From positions 1 through 31,091 of the IMG/VR virus record IMGVR_UViG_3300037840_000121: DNA of 31,091 nucleotides; one strand, written 5' to 3'. The notes beneath the pieces were generated by a model that did not search any database, was not told the DNA's origin, and saw nothing but the letters and a program-made list of their open reading frames with translations. The position numbers and the translations under genes were made by a program. Source of the DNA: a virus. Shown in pieces: positions 21,435 through 28,472 of this stretch (its first letter is position 1; every line of letters starts with the position of its first letter).

Positions 21435-22913
21435 CTACTTCTCCCATCTCTGGCTCGCGTGCCCATCGCTGGTGATCGGCACCCGGAACAGCAACTCCCC
21501 CGTCTCCTGGTCCGTCATGCACTCGTCAAACGCCACCGCCAGCGCCTGATCTACCGCCTCCACCGCATCTTCCTCCACCTCCACCATCTCCGCATCATGG
21601 ATGGTAAGCAACGGCCAGCACCAAACTCCATGCCCGCCATCCCACAATTGTTCCAACAATTGGGCTGACTTCCCCATGACCAACTTCAGTTGACCTGCTG
21701 CCGTTGCCGTGATTGGTAGATTCTGCGCTTGTCTAAGCCCCGCTCCTCTAATCCAGCTATGGCACGACCGGATCTCCGGCACCAGCCTCACCCTCCCGAA
21801 TAGATCCCACACCATCCCGTAGCGCCTAGCTCTGTACCATTGCAACTCGAAGTAAGGTCGCAACTCTTCATAAGCATCTAGCAAGTCTTCAATAAATTTG
21901 TCACACCACTCTTCCGTCAACCATTGAGGCACCGGGATGGCACTCGCTCCATAATCCATGACGAGTTGCATGTACAAGCCACGCCCGGTTGAACCGTTTT
22001 GCAGTGAAAAAATACACCGCTTAGCTGCCATCCGATGCTTTACCTTGTCAGGCTTAACGTCGTCATCCAGGGCAAATACTTTGCGCGAGGTCTGGTCATG
22101 AATGTCACCATTCGCCAGATAGGTTGAGATCATCGCTTGACAGTTTGCAAGATGGGCAAGACAGCGTAATTCAATCTGACTCAAGTCCCGCACCAGCAAC
22201 CTATGACCGGGCGGGGCACAGAAGCAAGCCTGCAACGCCTGTCCATCGTCGGTGCGGGTAGGGATGTTGCCAAGGTTAGGATTCTTGTGGTTAATGCGTC
22301 CCGTCTCCGCCCGCGTGGTCCCCATCTCCCCATGCACGCGCCACTGGTCACTGGCATGTTGCAACTCGCACACCGGACAGCATCCCCCTCTCGGGTGGAA
22401 TCGAGCGAGCACCGGCAGGCGGCTGGTGTATGTAGTCACCAGCTTCTTCAGCTCCCTATGCCTTAGCACCTTGGGTATGACCGGGTGTTCCAGCTTCTTC
22501 AACAACTCCAACTGCCTCTTCCCTGTGCTGATCCTCTTGCCCCCTGCCGTGGTCTTCAGCTTCAGCCCCGCCTCATCCGCTTTACCTTTGAGCCCTAGCA
22601 AATCAAACAGCAGCTTCCCAATCTGCTCGGCGCTAGAGGCGTTAAAGGAGACAGAGCCAGTAACCTCCTCTATGCTGCCGGCCTGGTCGGAGAACTGGTT
22701 CAGGGCTTCAGGCGGGATGTAGCTGGCGATGTCCTTCTCCAACTCGGCGATCTCTAGCCCGAAGCGGTGGCTGAGTTCGTGGCAGGCTTCCCGGTCGATG
22801 CCGATGCCCAGGCGCTGGCAACGGCGGATAAGCGGAATCGCTAAAAGATCCAGCTTCCTGACATTCTCAAGGTCGGGATGCCCAGGAATCTCTATCCCAC
22901 CAAACAAACTCAC
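21435..22913 (-). CDS. Family A DNA polymerase (polymerase domain only)
   Basis: The start is GTG 22913, in a GTGA overlap with the gene before (492 residues); the longer frame to 22988 would overlap that gene by 79 nt. It contains the Pol I fingers/palm motifs: TTRAETGRINHKNPNLGNIP, motif A VRDLSQIELR (Asp near 243), motif B HRMAAKRCIFSLQNGSTGRG and motif C TIHDAEMVEV (Asp440). No 3'-5' exonuclease domain is present; a separate gene provides one. Three positions differ from E. coli Pol I when aligned by eye: Tyr to Leu after the motif A Asp, Tyr766 to Asn in the O-helix, and Ala in place of Glu after motif C Asp. A CCPVC insert may bind zinc. It replicates phage DNA. Confidence 0.9.
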   Translation of the reverse strand: MSLFGGIEIPGHPDLENVRKLDLLAIPLIRRCQRLGIGIDREACHELSHRFGLEIAELEKDIASYIPPEALNQFSDQAGSIEEVTGSVSFNASSAEQIGKLLFDLLGLKGKADEAGLKLKTTAGGKRISTGKRQLELLKKLEHPVIPKVLRHRELKKLVTTYTSRLPVLARFHPRGGCCPVCELQHASDQWRVHGEMGTTRAETGRINHKNPNLGNIPTRTDDGQALQACFCAPPGHRLLVRDLSQIELRCLAHLANCQAMISTYLANGDIHDQTSRKVFALDDDVKPDKVKHRMAAKRCIFSLQNGSTGRGLYMQLVMDYGASAIPVPQWLTEEWCDKFIEDLLDAYEELRPYFELQWYRARRYGMVWDLFGRVRLVPEIRSCHSWIRGAGLRQAQNLPITATAAGQLKLVMGKSAQLLEQLWDGGHGVWCWPLLTIHDAEMVEVEEDAVEAVDQALAVAFDECMTDQETGELLFRVPITSDGHASQRWEK

Positions 22914-23086
22914 GGGTTTGTCCTGCCGCTGAAAAGCTCCCGCCCGTATTGCTGGATCTCCCAAACCTCCGTGTCCTCGGTCAGCCACGTGATCTCCGCC
23001 AGCGAGTAAGCGTGCGGGTAACCGGGCCGCATCTTAGCCAGGAACAAGTTGATGAGGCGGGAGTAGACGGTGGAGGCGTGGTTCAT
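22910..23086 (-). CDS. Small protein coupled to the polymerase
   Basis: The 58-residue product (MNHASTVYSRLINLFL...) begins in an ATGA overlap with the gene before and ends in a GTGA overlap with the polymerase, which decides the start. It combines helices (STVYSRLINLFLAKM) with an acidic segment (TWLTEDTEVWEIQQYG). No family is recognised. Strict coupling suggests a polymerase-associated or regulatory role. Confidence 0.6.
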   Translation of the reverse strand: MNHASTVYSRLINLFLAKMRPGYPHAYSLAEITWLTEDTEVWEIQQYGRELFSGRTNP

Positions 23087-23349
23087 CTTCTTACCAAGGT
23101 TGGTGGGTTGGTCTTCTTCATCCCAGCCAGCAGCCACATGCGGCGCTTCCGGTACGCCTGCCCCGCTCCTCCCGCCGCGTGCAACTGTTCGGTCGCCGCC
23201 CGTGCCAGCCCCGGATCATTCCCCTCATACGCGACCTGCCCTGTGTTCATGTCGTACACGCGATAGGACGGGTCGTGGCACTGGCACTGGCAGCCGCGAT
23301 CCAGGCAGAGCGTGTGATTGGACTGGAGACAGCGAGTGGAGTGATACAT
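23083..23349 (-). CDS. Small Cys/His-rich, probably zinc-binding, protein
   Basis: The 88-residue protein opens with MYHSTRCLQSNHTLCLDRG followed by CQCQCH, a cluster of Cys and His (residues 7, 15, 20, 22, 24, 25) that could bind zinc. Then comes YRVYDMNTGQVAYEG and a basic C-terminus (AYRKRRMWLLAGMKK) that could contact nucleic acid. GGGGGA lies 8 nt before the start; the upstream stop is 3 nt away. The function is unknown. Confidence 0.6.
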   Translation of the reverse strand: MYHSTRCLQSNHTLCLDRGCQCQCHDPSYRVYDMNTGQVAYEGNDPGLARAATEQLHAAGGAGQAYRKRRMWLLAGMKKTNPPTLVRR

Positions 23350-23352
23350 ACG

Positions 23353-23601
23353 CTAGATCCCCCGCCCCGACTCCAGATCCGCCAGCAGCACGGCAGAAGT
23401 CCTGTTCATCGCCTCATCCTCATCCACCGACCGCGTGCCAGTGGCCAGTTGCTCGGCAAACTCCCGGCGCTCGCTGCACAGGGTTGGGTGCCGCTTCAGG
23501 AACCGCGCACGGTATCGTGGGTTATCAGGGACGGTCGCCCCGCAACTGCACGCAATCCAGCCATTGTCGTGTGTCAGATGGTTATCGGTGTCACTCGCCA
23601 T
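23353..23601 (-). CDS. Small zinc-finger-like protein
   Basis: I choose ATG 23601 (82 residues) because GGAGG lies 5 nt before it; ATG 23613, four codons upstream, has no good SD. The protein has ACSCGATVP (Cys at 18 and 20) and, after a basic stretch, KRHPTLC with His38 and Cys42, a C-x-C...H-x3-C zinc site. The C-terminus is acidic (SVDEDEAM). It overlaps the upstream gene by 11 nt. Its function is unknown. Confidence 0.6.
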   Translation of the reverse strand: MASDTDNHLTHDNGWIACSCGATVPDNPRYRARFLKRHPTLCSERREFAEQLATGTRSVDEDEAMNRTSAVLLADLESGRGI

Positions 23602-24124
23602 CGTCCCCTCCATCCCACGCCGGCCTCGGCTTACTCAGATCAACAACCTTCACTGAGGGCTTGACCGGCTTGTCGCTCGCCTTCATGCTCGCCTCAATCA
23701 CTGACGCCTTCACCCCATTCTCAATCAGCAACAGCTTGTTGAGCGTGCGCCGGGGCTTGGGGCTGGGGTTGTAGTACACGGCCAACTGCCCATGCCTCAC
23801 GCCCCCTGCCTTCACCGCCTCCGCGTAGCGATCTAGTATGGGGATGAGGGCCTGCCTCCCTTCTTCCCTCGCGTCCTTGAGCGCCTGCTCTTGCTCGGCA
23901 TACAGCACATCCTCTTGCATGTGGCTCAGGACAGTGTTCATATCCGCCTTGCTCATGATGGAGATGATGGGGAAGCCGTCGCTCTTGTTGGGGGAGCGTC
24001 CGGTGGCCAGCTTCTCCTTTAACCGGGCCAGTTCCGACTCTGCCTCGGATGGTGTCAGTCTATATTTCACCTTCTCGGTCTTCTCGGTCAATTGTTTCCC
24101 CGGTTTGTAACCCATGCCACTCAT
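23591..24124 (-). CDS. Hypothetical coiled-coil protein of the replication operon
   Basis: The 177-residue protein is charged and mostly helical: TPSEAESELARLKEKLATG (24-42) and AEQEQALKDAREEGRQAL form likely coiled coils. A Lys/Pro-rich tail (KASDKPVKPSVKVVDLSKPRPAW) ends in acidic GGDDGE. It starts in an ATGA overlap with the helix-turn-helix gene. Acidic C-terminal tails occur in DNA replication partner proteins, but no family is claimed. Confidence 0.6.
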   Translation of the reverse strand: MSGMGYKPGKQLTEKTEKVKYRLTPSEAESELARLKEKLATGRSPNKSDGFPIISIMSKADMNTVLSHMQEDVLYAEQEQALKDAREEGRQALIPILDRYAEAVKAGGVRHGQLAVYYNPSPKPRRTLNKLLLIENGVKASVIEASMKASDKPVKPSVKVVDLSKPRPAWDGGDDGE

Positions 24125-24303
24125 CCTTTCACTTCTTCTTGCTTCAACCTCTTGTAAATTCCGTGCTTCCTGGCTACTTCGCTAACATACCGTGCATCAA
24201 CTCCTTCGTGTTTGGCGATGCTGGTATAGGTTAAATCGCCAGCGCGGATCAGATCCAGGATACGGGTGATACGGTTGATAGCCGCCAGCTTTTTACTAGT
24301 CAT
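24121..24303 (-). CDS. Small helix-turn-helix protein
   Basis: The 60-residue protein contains ITRILDLIRAGDLTYTSIAK followed by HEGVDARYVSEVARKHGIYK: a three-helix DNA-binding unit with the recognition helix around residues 37-50, like homeodomain-like HTH domains of resolvases and sigma region 4. Both ends overlap neighbours through ATGA, which fixes start and stop. It may regulate this operon or guide a replication protein to DNA. Confidence 0.65.
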   Translation of the reverse strand: MTSKKLAAINRITRILDLIRAGDLTYTSIAKHEGVDARYVSEVARKHGIYKRLKQEEVKG

Positions 24304-25793
24304 TGGTCCCAGTCTGAAGGATCTACCGACCAGCGGCCATCCGCCCGCCCTGCCGCCAGCGCCTCAGCCACTTGCCCAGTAACATCGGCGTCCCCACACC
24401 CGTACTGAACCGCTTGCTCCAGGTCACAATTCCCAATCCCCAGTATCGGCACCGGACCCAACTCACTTTCCAGATACTCGAACTCCCACCCCTCAATCTT
24501 CTTGCCCCGCAAGCCCTCGATCCGCATCCGTGCTAGCGCCTTCCACGGGTCGTACGGCTCATCCTCGTCACTGGTCTTAGCCGTGTACACCAGCACGTGC
24601 TTCAGTATCCCCTCCGCCGCTGACGGCACATGCGTAACCCGGACGGATTGCATGTTGCCCGAGCCACAGTGCTTGCACACGTCTTGTTTTCCCCTCCGCC
24701 CACAATCTAAGCAGGTCCGCATCTTCATCTCCTGCCGCTGGGTATCCTGCAAATTCGTCTGGCATAGGGTTAGCGCGTCCTCCATCCAATCCACTATTTT
24801 AGCCACCGATGCCGGCCAGACCGTATCCGCCCACGACTGCATCGTCACGCCAAAGAGCCGGTACGCCAGTGCCTTGAGACCTTGCGGGAGGTTGCACTGG
24901 TGGTAAGCCTGTTGCAAGGTGTCCTGGAAGCTAGGCGCGTGTAGCCCCATCCGCTCCATCATGTCCAGATCCTGCCCCGCGTTGTGGAGGATAACCTCCG
25001 GCTCCCAGTGCGCGCGGTAGGACTGCAACATCTCCAGACAGGCAGTGTTATCCGCTAGGATCATGCGCCCGGTCCCCGGCCAAAGCGAGAATTGCACTGA
25101 CCATGCTTTAGGTCCGTGACGCTCGGTGTCTACCGCTATCCACTTCCGTTGATAAAGGGCGGTATACCGGCGCAGGTCGTCAATGTCTTCCACCAGTGCG
25201 TAGTCCTTAGTTGCCCACGGCACGTCGTCATCGTCCGGTGCTCTCCACTCCCCCCTTACCCACTCCCCCAAGTGCCGGAAGTCATCCATCAGGTGCGTCA
25301 TCTGGCCGGTGTCCCGCATCCCCAATGCCGGTTCGTATGAGGGCCACACCCACCCGGACCAGCGTCCGTCCATTAGGCTAACGTGCTGCGGCCGCCCGTG
25401 GTGCATGTCCAGACGCAACCTGCTATCGGACAGGCGGCAAGTGGCCCCGCCCATGAGTACCACGACTTCCGGCTTGACCTTGTCCAGGAGTTGAGGCAAG
25501 TGGTGTCGGGCGCAAGCCTGCACACGGGCGTCCGGCGCTGTCTTATCACTGTCATCCCAGCAAAGGGTGGCATTTCCTATCACTACGTCGTCCCTACTGA
25601 TACGGGCCAACGGCAGGTAGGTTTGCTCCAGCTCCTCGCCAGCGCGTCCCGAGTAAGGTGTGTGCGTGCGGGATTCGGTAAGCCCCGGCCCAGCCCCCAG
25701 GAAGAGATACCGGCAGGGCGTAGGTCCTACGGCCTGTATCTGGCTGCAAGGGTGGCCGGAGATGGCGGGGCAGGCAGAGCATCTAGTCATCAT
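24300..25793 (-). CDS. UDG-like domain fused to a DEDD 3'-5' exonuclease
   Basis: With ATG 25793 the protein has 497 residues. Residues 1-165 follow family 4 uracil-DNA glycosylase: Cys5, Cys8, Cys78 and Cys94 spaced as in the iron-sulfur site, GAGPGLTESRTHTPYSGRAG, IGNATLC and PSYEPALGM. The usual GEAPG Glu is Ala and the HP motif reads EP, so glycosylase activity is doubtful. From about 215 comes an exonuclease: WIAVDTERHG (D-x-E), ILHNAGQDLDMM, FQDTLQQAYH and YGCGDADVT, completing a DEDDy set. A CxxC-x8-CxxC zinc ribbon (about 358-375) is inserted. It should proofread for the separate polymerase. The start overlaps the end of a tiny hydrophobic gene. A TATCAT box sits 7 nt upstream. AVGPT is encoded by a TAGGWCCTA palindrome. 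Confidence 0.8.
   Translation of the reverse strand: MMTRCSACPAISGHPCSQIQAVGPTPCRYLFLGAGPGLTESRTHTPYSGRAGEELEQTYLPLARISRDDVVIGNATLCWDDSDKTAPDARVQACARHHLPQLLDKVKPEVVVLMGGATCRLSDSRLRLDMHHGRPQHVSLMDGRWSGWVWPSYEPALGMRDTGQMTHLMDDFRHLGEWVRGEWRAPDDDDVPWATKDYALVEDIDDLRRYTALYQRKWIAVDTERHGPKAWSVQFSLWPGTGRMILADNTACLEMLQSYRAHWEPEVILHNAGQDLDMMERMGLHAPSFQDTLQQAYHQCNLPQGLKALAYRLFGVTMQSWADTVWPASVAKIVDWMEDALTLCQTNLQDTQRQEMKMRTCLDCGRRGKQDVCKHCGSGNMQSVRVTHVPSAAEGILKHVLVYTAKTSDEDEPYDPWKALARMRIEGLRGKKIEGWEFEYLESELGPVPILGIGNCDLEQAVQYGCGDADVTGQVAEALAAGRADGRWSVDPSDWDQ
25720..25730. repeat. TAGGWCCTA palindrome, copy 6
   Basis: GTAGGTCCTAC, preceded by GGGC and followed by GGCC, inside the UDG-exonuclease gene; on the minus strand it encodes VGPT. 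Confidence 0.7.
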
Positions 25794-25854
25794 GCACCAA
25801 ATGATAAAGACACAGCGCCCCGACAATCAGCGTGAAAATAAGGGCTTCAACCAT
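25783..25854 (-). CDS. Tiny 23-residue hydrophobic peptide
   Basis: This short frame reads MVEALIFTLIVGALCLYHLV and ends HDD. Residues 3-19 form one hydrophobic helix. It has one of the best SD sequences in the window (AGGAGG, 5 nt before ATG), and its stop overlaps the start of the UDG-exonuclease gene, so it may mainly couple translation of that gene. It could instead be a small membrane protein. Length alone is no proof of coding. Confidence 0.5.
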   Translation of the reverse strand: MVEALIFTLIVGALCLYHLVHDD

Positions 25855-26144
25855 GCCAGCCTCCTCTCCCACCTATCCCATGCCCGATCCCGCCGTTCAA
25901 TCGCCTGCCGCACGCTCCAAATCCGGTACCCCGGCAACCAATGCGGCGGGCCTTTATGGGTTGGCTGGTAGAGGCAGCCCCCGTTGGGCTCAGGCCGTGG
26001 CGGGGTGTAGGCGCGGATGGCTTCCCGCAGGCGCGGGGACAGTTCCAGGGTGACATCCGGTACGATAGCGAAAGTGGACTGGACAGAGGCCAGATCCAGG
26101 ATGCTCTGGTCCAGATTGGTAACGCTGGTTTTGACGGTTTCCAT
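25827..26144 (-). CDS. Hypothetical protein
   Basis: The 105-residue protein has an acidic N-terminal half (TLELSPRLREAIRAYTPPRPEP), then LYQPTHKGPPHWLPGY and a strongly basic, Trp-rich helix (AIERRDRAWDRWERRLAWLKPL), probably binding nucleic acid or another protein. It overlaps the tiny hydrophobic gene by 28 nt. The SD is weak. No family is recognised. Confidence 0.5.
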   Translation of the reverse strand: METVKTSVTNLDQSILDLASVQSTFAIVPDVTLELSPRLREAIRAYTPPRPEPNGGCLYQPTHKGPPHWLPGYRIWSVRQAIERRDRAWDRWERRLAWLKPLFSR

Positions 26145-26165
26145 AATCGGGTTGCCTGCTATTCG

Positions 26166-26414
26166 CTATTCTACGCTGGCTATTGCGTTTTTGTCAACAA
26201 CTATCTCTCTCCTCGCCGGATCTCCTTTCTTCTCCCCCTTGGTCCACCACTGCCTCGGCACCTCCACCGTCTCCGTGATCTCCACGCTGGCGGTCGGATC
26301 GTCGGCAGCAGCAAGGACTTTGCCTGCCCAAAGTTCCATCTCCGGCAGTGAGTTACTAAAGGCTTTGATGGGCCGGTCTCCCGTGACCGGGATTAGACGT
26401 GCGGTGTATTTCAT
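26166..26414 (-). CDS. Hypothetical small protein
   Basis: This 82-residue protein (MKYTARLIPVTGDRPIKAF...) has a beta-like N-terminal part, a helix (ELWAGKVLAAA), then strands with VEITETVEVPRQWWTKGEKK. It reads as a compact folded protein of unknown function. It lies 11 nt after the ERCC4-like nuclease stop; the start has no near SD. Its family is unknown. Confidence 0.5.
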   Translation of the reverse strand: MKYTARLIPVTGDRPIKAFSNSLPEMELWAGKVLAAADDPTASVEITETVEVPRQWWTKGEKKGDPARREIVVDKNAIASVE

Positions 26415-26426
26415 ATGACTTACGTA

Positions 26427-27245
26427 TTACGCCCCTTCCTCTGCTATCGCCCTGACCACTGCCTTGGCCGTCACCTTCCCAATCCCATCTATGCTCGCCC
26501 ACTCCTTCTCCGTCGCCAGCGCCATCGCCCGCACACTCCCAAAATGCGCCGCCACCTTCTCCGCCCGCCTGTCTATGCCAGGGAACTGCATCGCCACTCG
26601 CCACGCCGTCGTCGGATCGGCTTGCAACACCTTCCCCGTCCGGCCCCTAGCCCCGGCCGCAAACGTGGTGTCATGCCCGTGCTCCCGCGCCCACCCTGAC
26701 CCGTGTCCCTTCTTCGGCACCCCGTTTGCATACACCTGGTCATGGCTGTTGTGTTGATGCCAATCCTTATCCGTGAACCAGTGATACAGGCTAACGTACT
26801 GGGCCGCCGTCTCCCGCTCATTACTTGTTCTTCGGACCACTAGCCCTCCTCTAAGCTCCAGCGTGGTCAGGTAAGAGAGTAGCTGCCGGTAGCTGATCGC
26901 CGCCTTCCCTGCCTGGTGGCTGTAGAACGGACGCCAGTCCCTACCTCTTAGCTCCTCGATCTCTCCCCCGGCCCCCGGCCGCCAGACACCCTCCGCGAAA
27001 AGCAGGCAGTAGTCGTAGGATTGCCACATGCCTCGCAACTGGTGGCCGGACAGACGCCTGTCCTTCATGCTGTTCACCAGATCCGACAGCTTCTTGCGCT
27101 CGCATCCGACCAGACACTCCCCCTGCTCGCCGTTGCCTGTGAAGCAGCAATCCCCGTACTCCAGCCGCTGCACGCTCACCTCGACCCCTAGCTGGGCCAC
27201 CAGCTCGGCGATCCCGCCATGTTCCCGGTCGTCCACGATTAGCAT
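26427..27245 (-). CDS. ERCC4/XPF-type structure-specific nuclease
   Basis: The 272-residue protein has the ERCC4 nuclease signature: VDDREH (residues 4-9), EYGDCCF (29-35) and CERKKLSDLVNSMKDRRL (48-65), corresponding to the GD...ERKxxxD active site. The C-terminal part (about 205-270) carries two helix-hairpin-helix-like elements (MQFPGIDRRAEKVAAHFG, IDGIGKVTAKAVVRAI), as in XPF/Mus81 proteins that cut branched DNA. A role in processing recombination or replication intermediates is likely. The start follows the CTAGGACCTAG palindrome (27251-27261) by 5 nt, with only weak SD-like bases from it. Confidence 0.85.
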   Translation of the reverse strand: MLIVDDREHGGIAELVAQLGVEVSVQRLEYGDCCFTGNGEQGECLVGCERKKLSDLVNSMKDRRLSGHQLRGMWQSYDYCLLFAEGVWRPGAGGEIEELRGRDWRPFYSHQAGKAAISYRQLLSYLTTLELRGGLVVRRTSNERETAAQYVSLYHWFTDKDWHQHNSHDQVYANGVPKKGHGSGWAREHGHDTTFAAGARGRTGKVLQADPTTAWRVAMQFPGIDRRAEKVAAHFGSVRAMALATEKEWASIDGIGKVTAKAVVRAIAEEGA

Positions 27246-27250
27246 TTTGG

Positions 27251-27261
27251 CTAGGACCTAG
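27251..27261. repeat. TAGGWCCTA palindrome, copy 7
   Basis: CTAGGACCTAG between the Sak4-like ATPase and ERCC4-like nuclease genes. It contains the ATPase stop codon (27258-27260) and ends 5 nt before the nuclease ATG. Confidence 0.7.
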
Positions 27262-28187
27262 GCCCAGAAATCCGGGTCACTCTCCGGGTACACCTGCATC
27301 GCCAGATTCTGGAACGTGATCTCCTCATCTGCCAGCAACTCCAGCCCGATGATACTCGCGTTCGCCTGACAATCCTTGGTCTTCAGCACGTAGCGGCCGG
27401 CCCCAAACTCCTGATCGGTGACAATCATCTCGCACGCGACACTGGTGTAGTGCCCGATCTTGCTGAACTTCCCATCCGGCTGCGTCTTGTTGGTCGGCTT
27501 GCCATCCTTCCACACTTCTTTCGAGTGGTGGGTGAGCACCAGATTCTTGGTAGACATGTTGTTCAGCCACTCGCGTATTTCTTTTATCATGTCCTCGCGT
27601 GGGGCAAACCCAAACTCCTTCGGGTCAATAACCCCGGTGATCCCGTAGTTGGCATAGCTCACGTCGTCAACAAAAGCGCCGAAGGTGTCCACGCCAATGG
27701 TCTTGATCCGGTCATCCTCCAGCATCCTGTACCCTGTCTCTTTCGTGCGATTGACCGCCCATCTGAAATAGTGGCGTTGGCAACAGGTTGGGGGTGGGCT
27801 CGTGAGCGTGATCGTCTTGGCAATCTTCTGCATCTCATCCTGGATTGCACCTGCTGTCCAGTTCTTGTGGACCGCGTCCCCCAGCACGATGCAGGTTTGG
27901 GGGAGACTGGCAAGCAGCATCGGGTTAGCGGTACGGTTGAGGGACACGTCCGGCATGACGACTGTTCGCCCGAACTCGGCAGCGGTCTTAATCACAGTCT
28001 GACGCGCCTTGTTCTCTGTCGCCAGCAACCCGACCCCCGGCGCGGTCCCCAGCAGGCGTGACTTGCCCGTGCCTGGGGCTCCGTACACGGAGATAATCAA
28101 GGGCTCCTGGTAGTCAGCCACCGCCTCCACTAACTGGATCGGGCGCGTCGTCTGGTTGCTGGTGACTGGTATGTTGGTTGTCTTCAT
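27258..28187 (-). CDS. Sak4-like RecA-fold ATPase
   Basis: The 309-residue protein contains Walker A GAPGTGKS (36-43), Walker B with Asp167 in IKTIGVDTFGAF, and a LVLTHHSKE segment near 217-224, as in phage Sak4/AAA_24 single-strand annealing ATPases. An unusual insert (about 125-160, with CC at 135-136) separates the two Walker motifs. It likely drives annealing or strand exchange in phage recombination together with the nearby nucleases. The stop TAG lies in the palindrome at 27251-27261. GGAAGG lies upstream of the ATG. Confidence 0.8.
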   Translation of the reverse strand: MKTTNIPVTSNQTTRPIQLVEAVADYQEPLIISVYGAPGTGKSRLLGTAPGVGLLATENKARQTVIKTAAEFGRTVVMPDVSLNRTANPMLLASLPQTCIVLGDAVHKNWTAGAIQDEMQKIAKTITLTSPPPTCCQRHYFRWAVNRTKETGYRMLEDDRIKTIGVDTFGAFVDDVSYANYGITGVIDPKEFGFAPREDMIKEIREWLNNMSTKNLVLTHHSKEVWKDGKPTNKTQPDGKFSKIGHYTSVACEMIVTDQEFGAGRYVLKTKDCQANASIIGLELLADEEITFQNLAMQVYPESDPDFWA

Positions 28188-28190
28188 AAT

Positions 28191-28472
28191 CTAGCCTTCC
28201 GTTGTCTGCCCGTCCGCCTGCATCTGCCGCCTTAGCGCCAGCACTTTCATCTCTTGCACTAACTCCGCCTGCATCTGCATCAGGTCCGCCCCGAACTGGC
28301 GCTCTATCGCGGCTAGATGCTCAGGCGGGTGCTTGCCTCTTAGCTCCGCGTTCTGGAGCGTGAAGAAGGTAATCAGGCACCGCTCGACCCGCATCATGCG
28401 GCGGGTGAGGTTGTGGAGGGTGGTGGTCGCATTGGCGACAGCGGCGGCCTGGGCGTTGCGGGATTCACTCAC
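28191..28472 (-). CDS. Hypothetical helical protein
   Basis: This 93-residue protein is almost entirely helical and charged (HNLTRRMMRVERCLITFF, AIERQFGADLMQMQAEL, MKVLALRRQM), probably a coiled-coil dimer. It starts in an ATGA overlap with the preceding gene. No enzyme motif is seen; it could be an accessory factor for the ATPase coded 3 nt downstream. Confidence 0.55.
   Translation of the reverse strand: MSESRNAQAAAVANATTTLHNLTRRMMRVERCLITFFTLQNAELRGKHPPEHLAAIERQFGADLMQMQAELVQEMKVLALRRQMQADGQTTEG

Noticed and set aside
22914-22988. Upstream start of the polymerase gene
   Set aside because: It would overlap the preceding gene by 79 nt; GTG 22913 in a GTGA overlap agrees with the other junctions of the operon.
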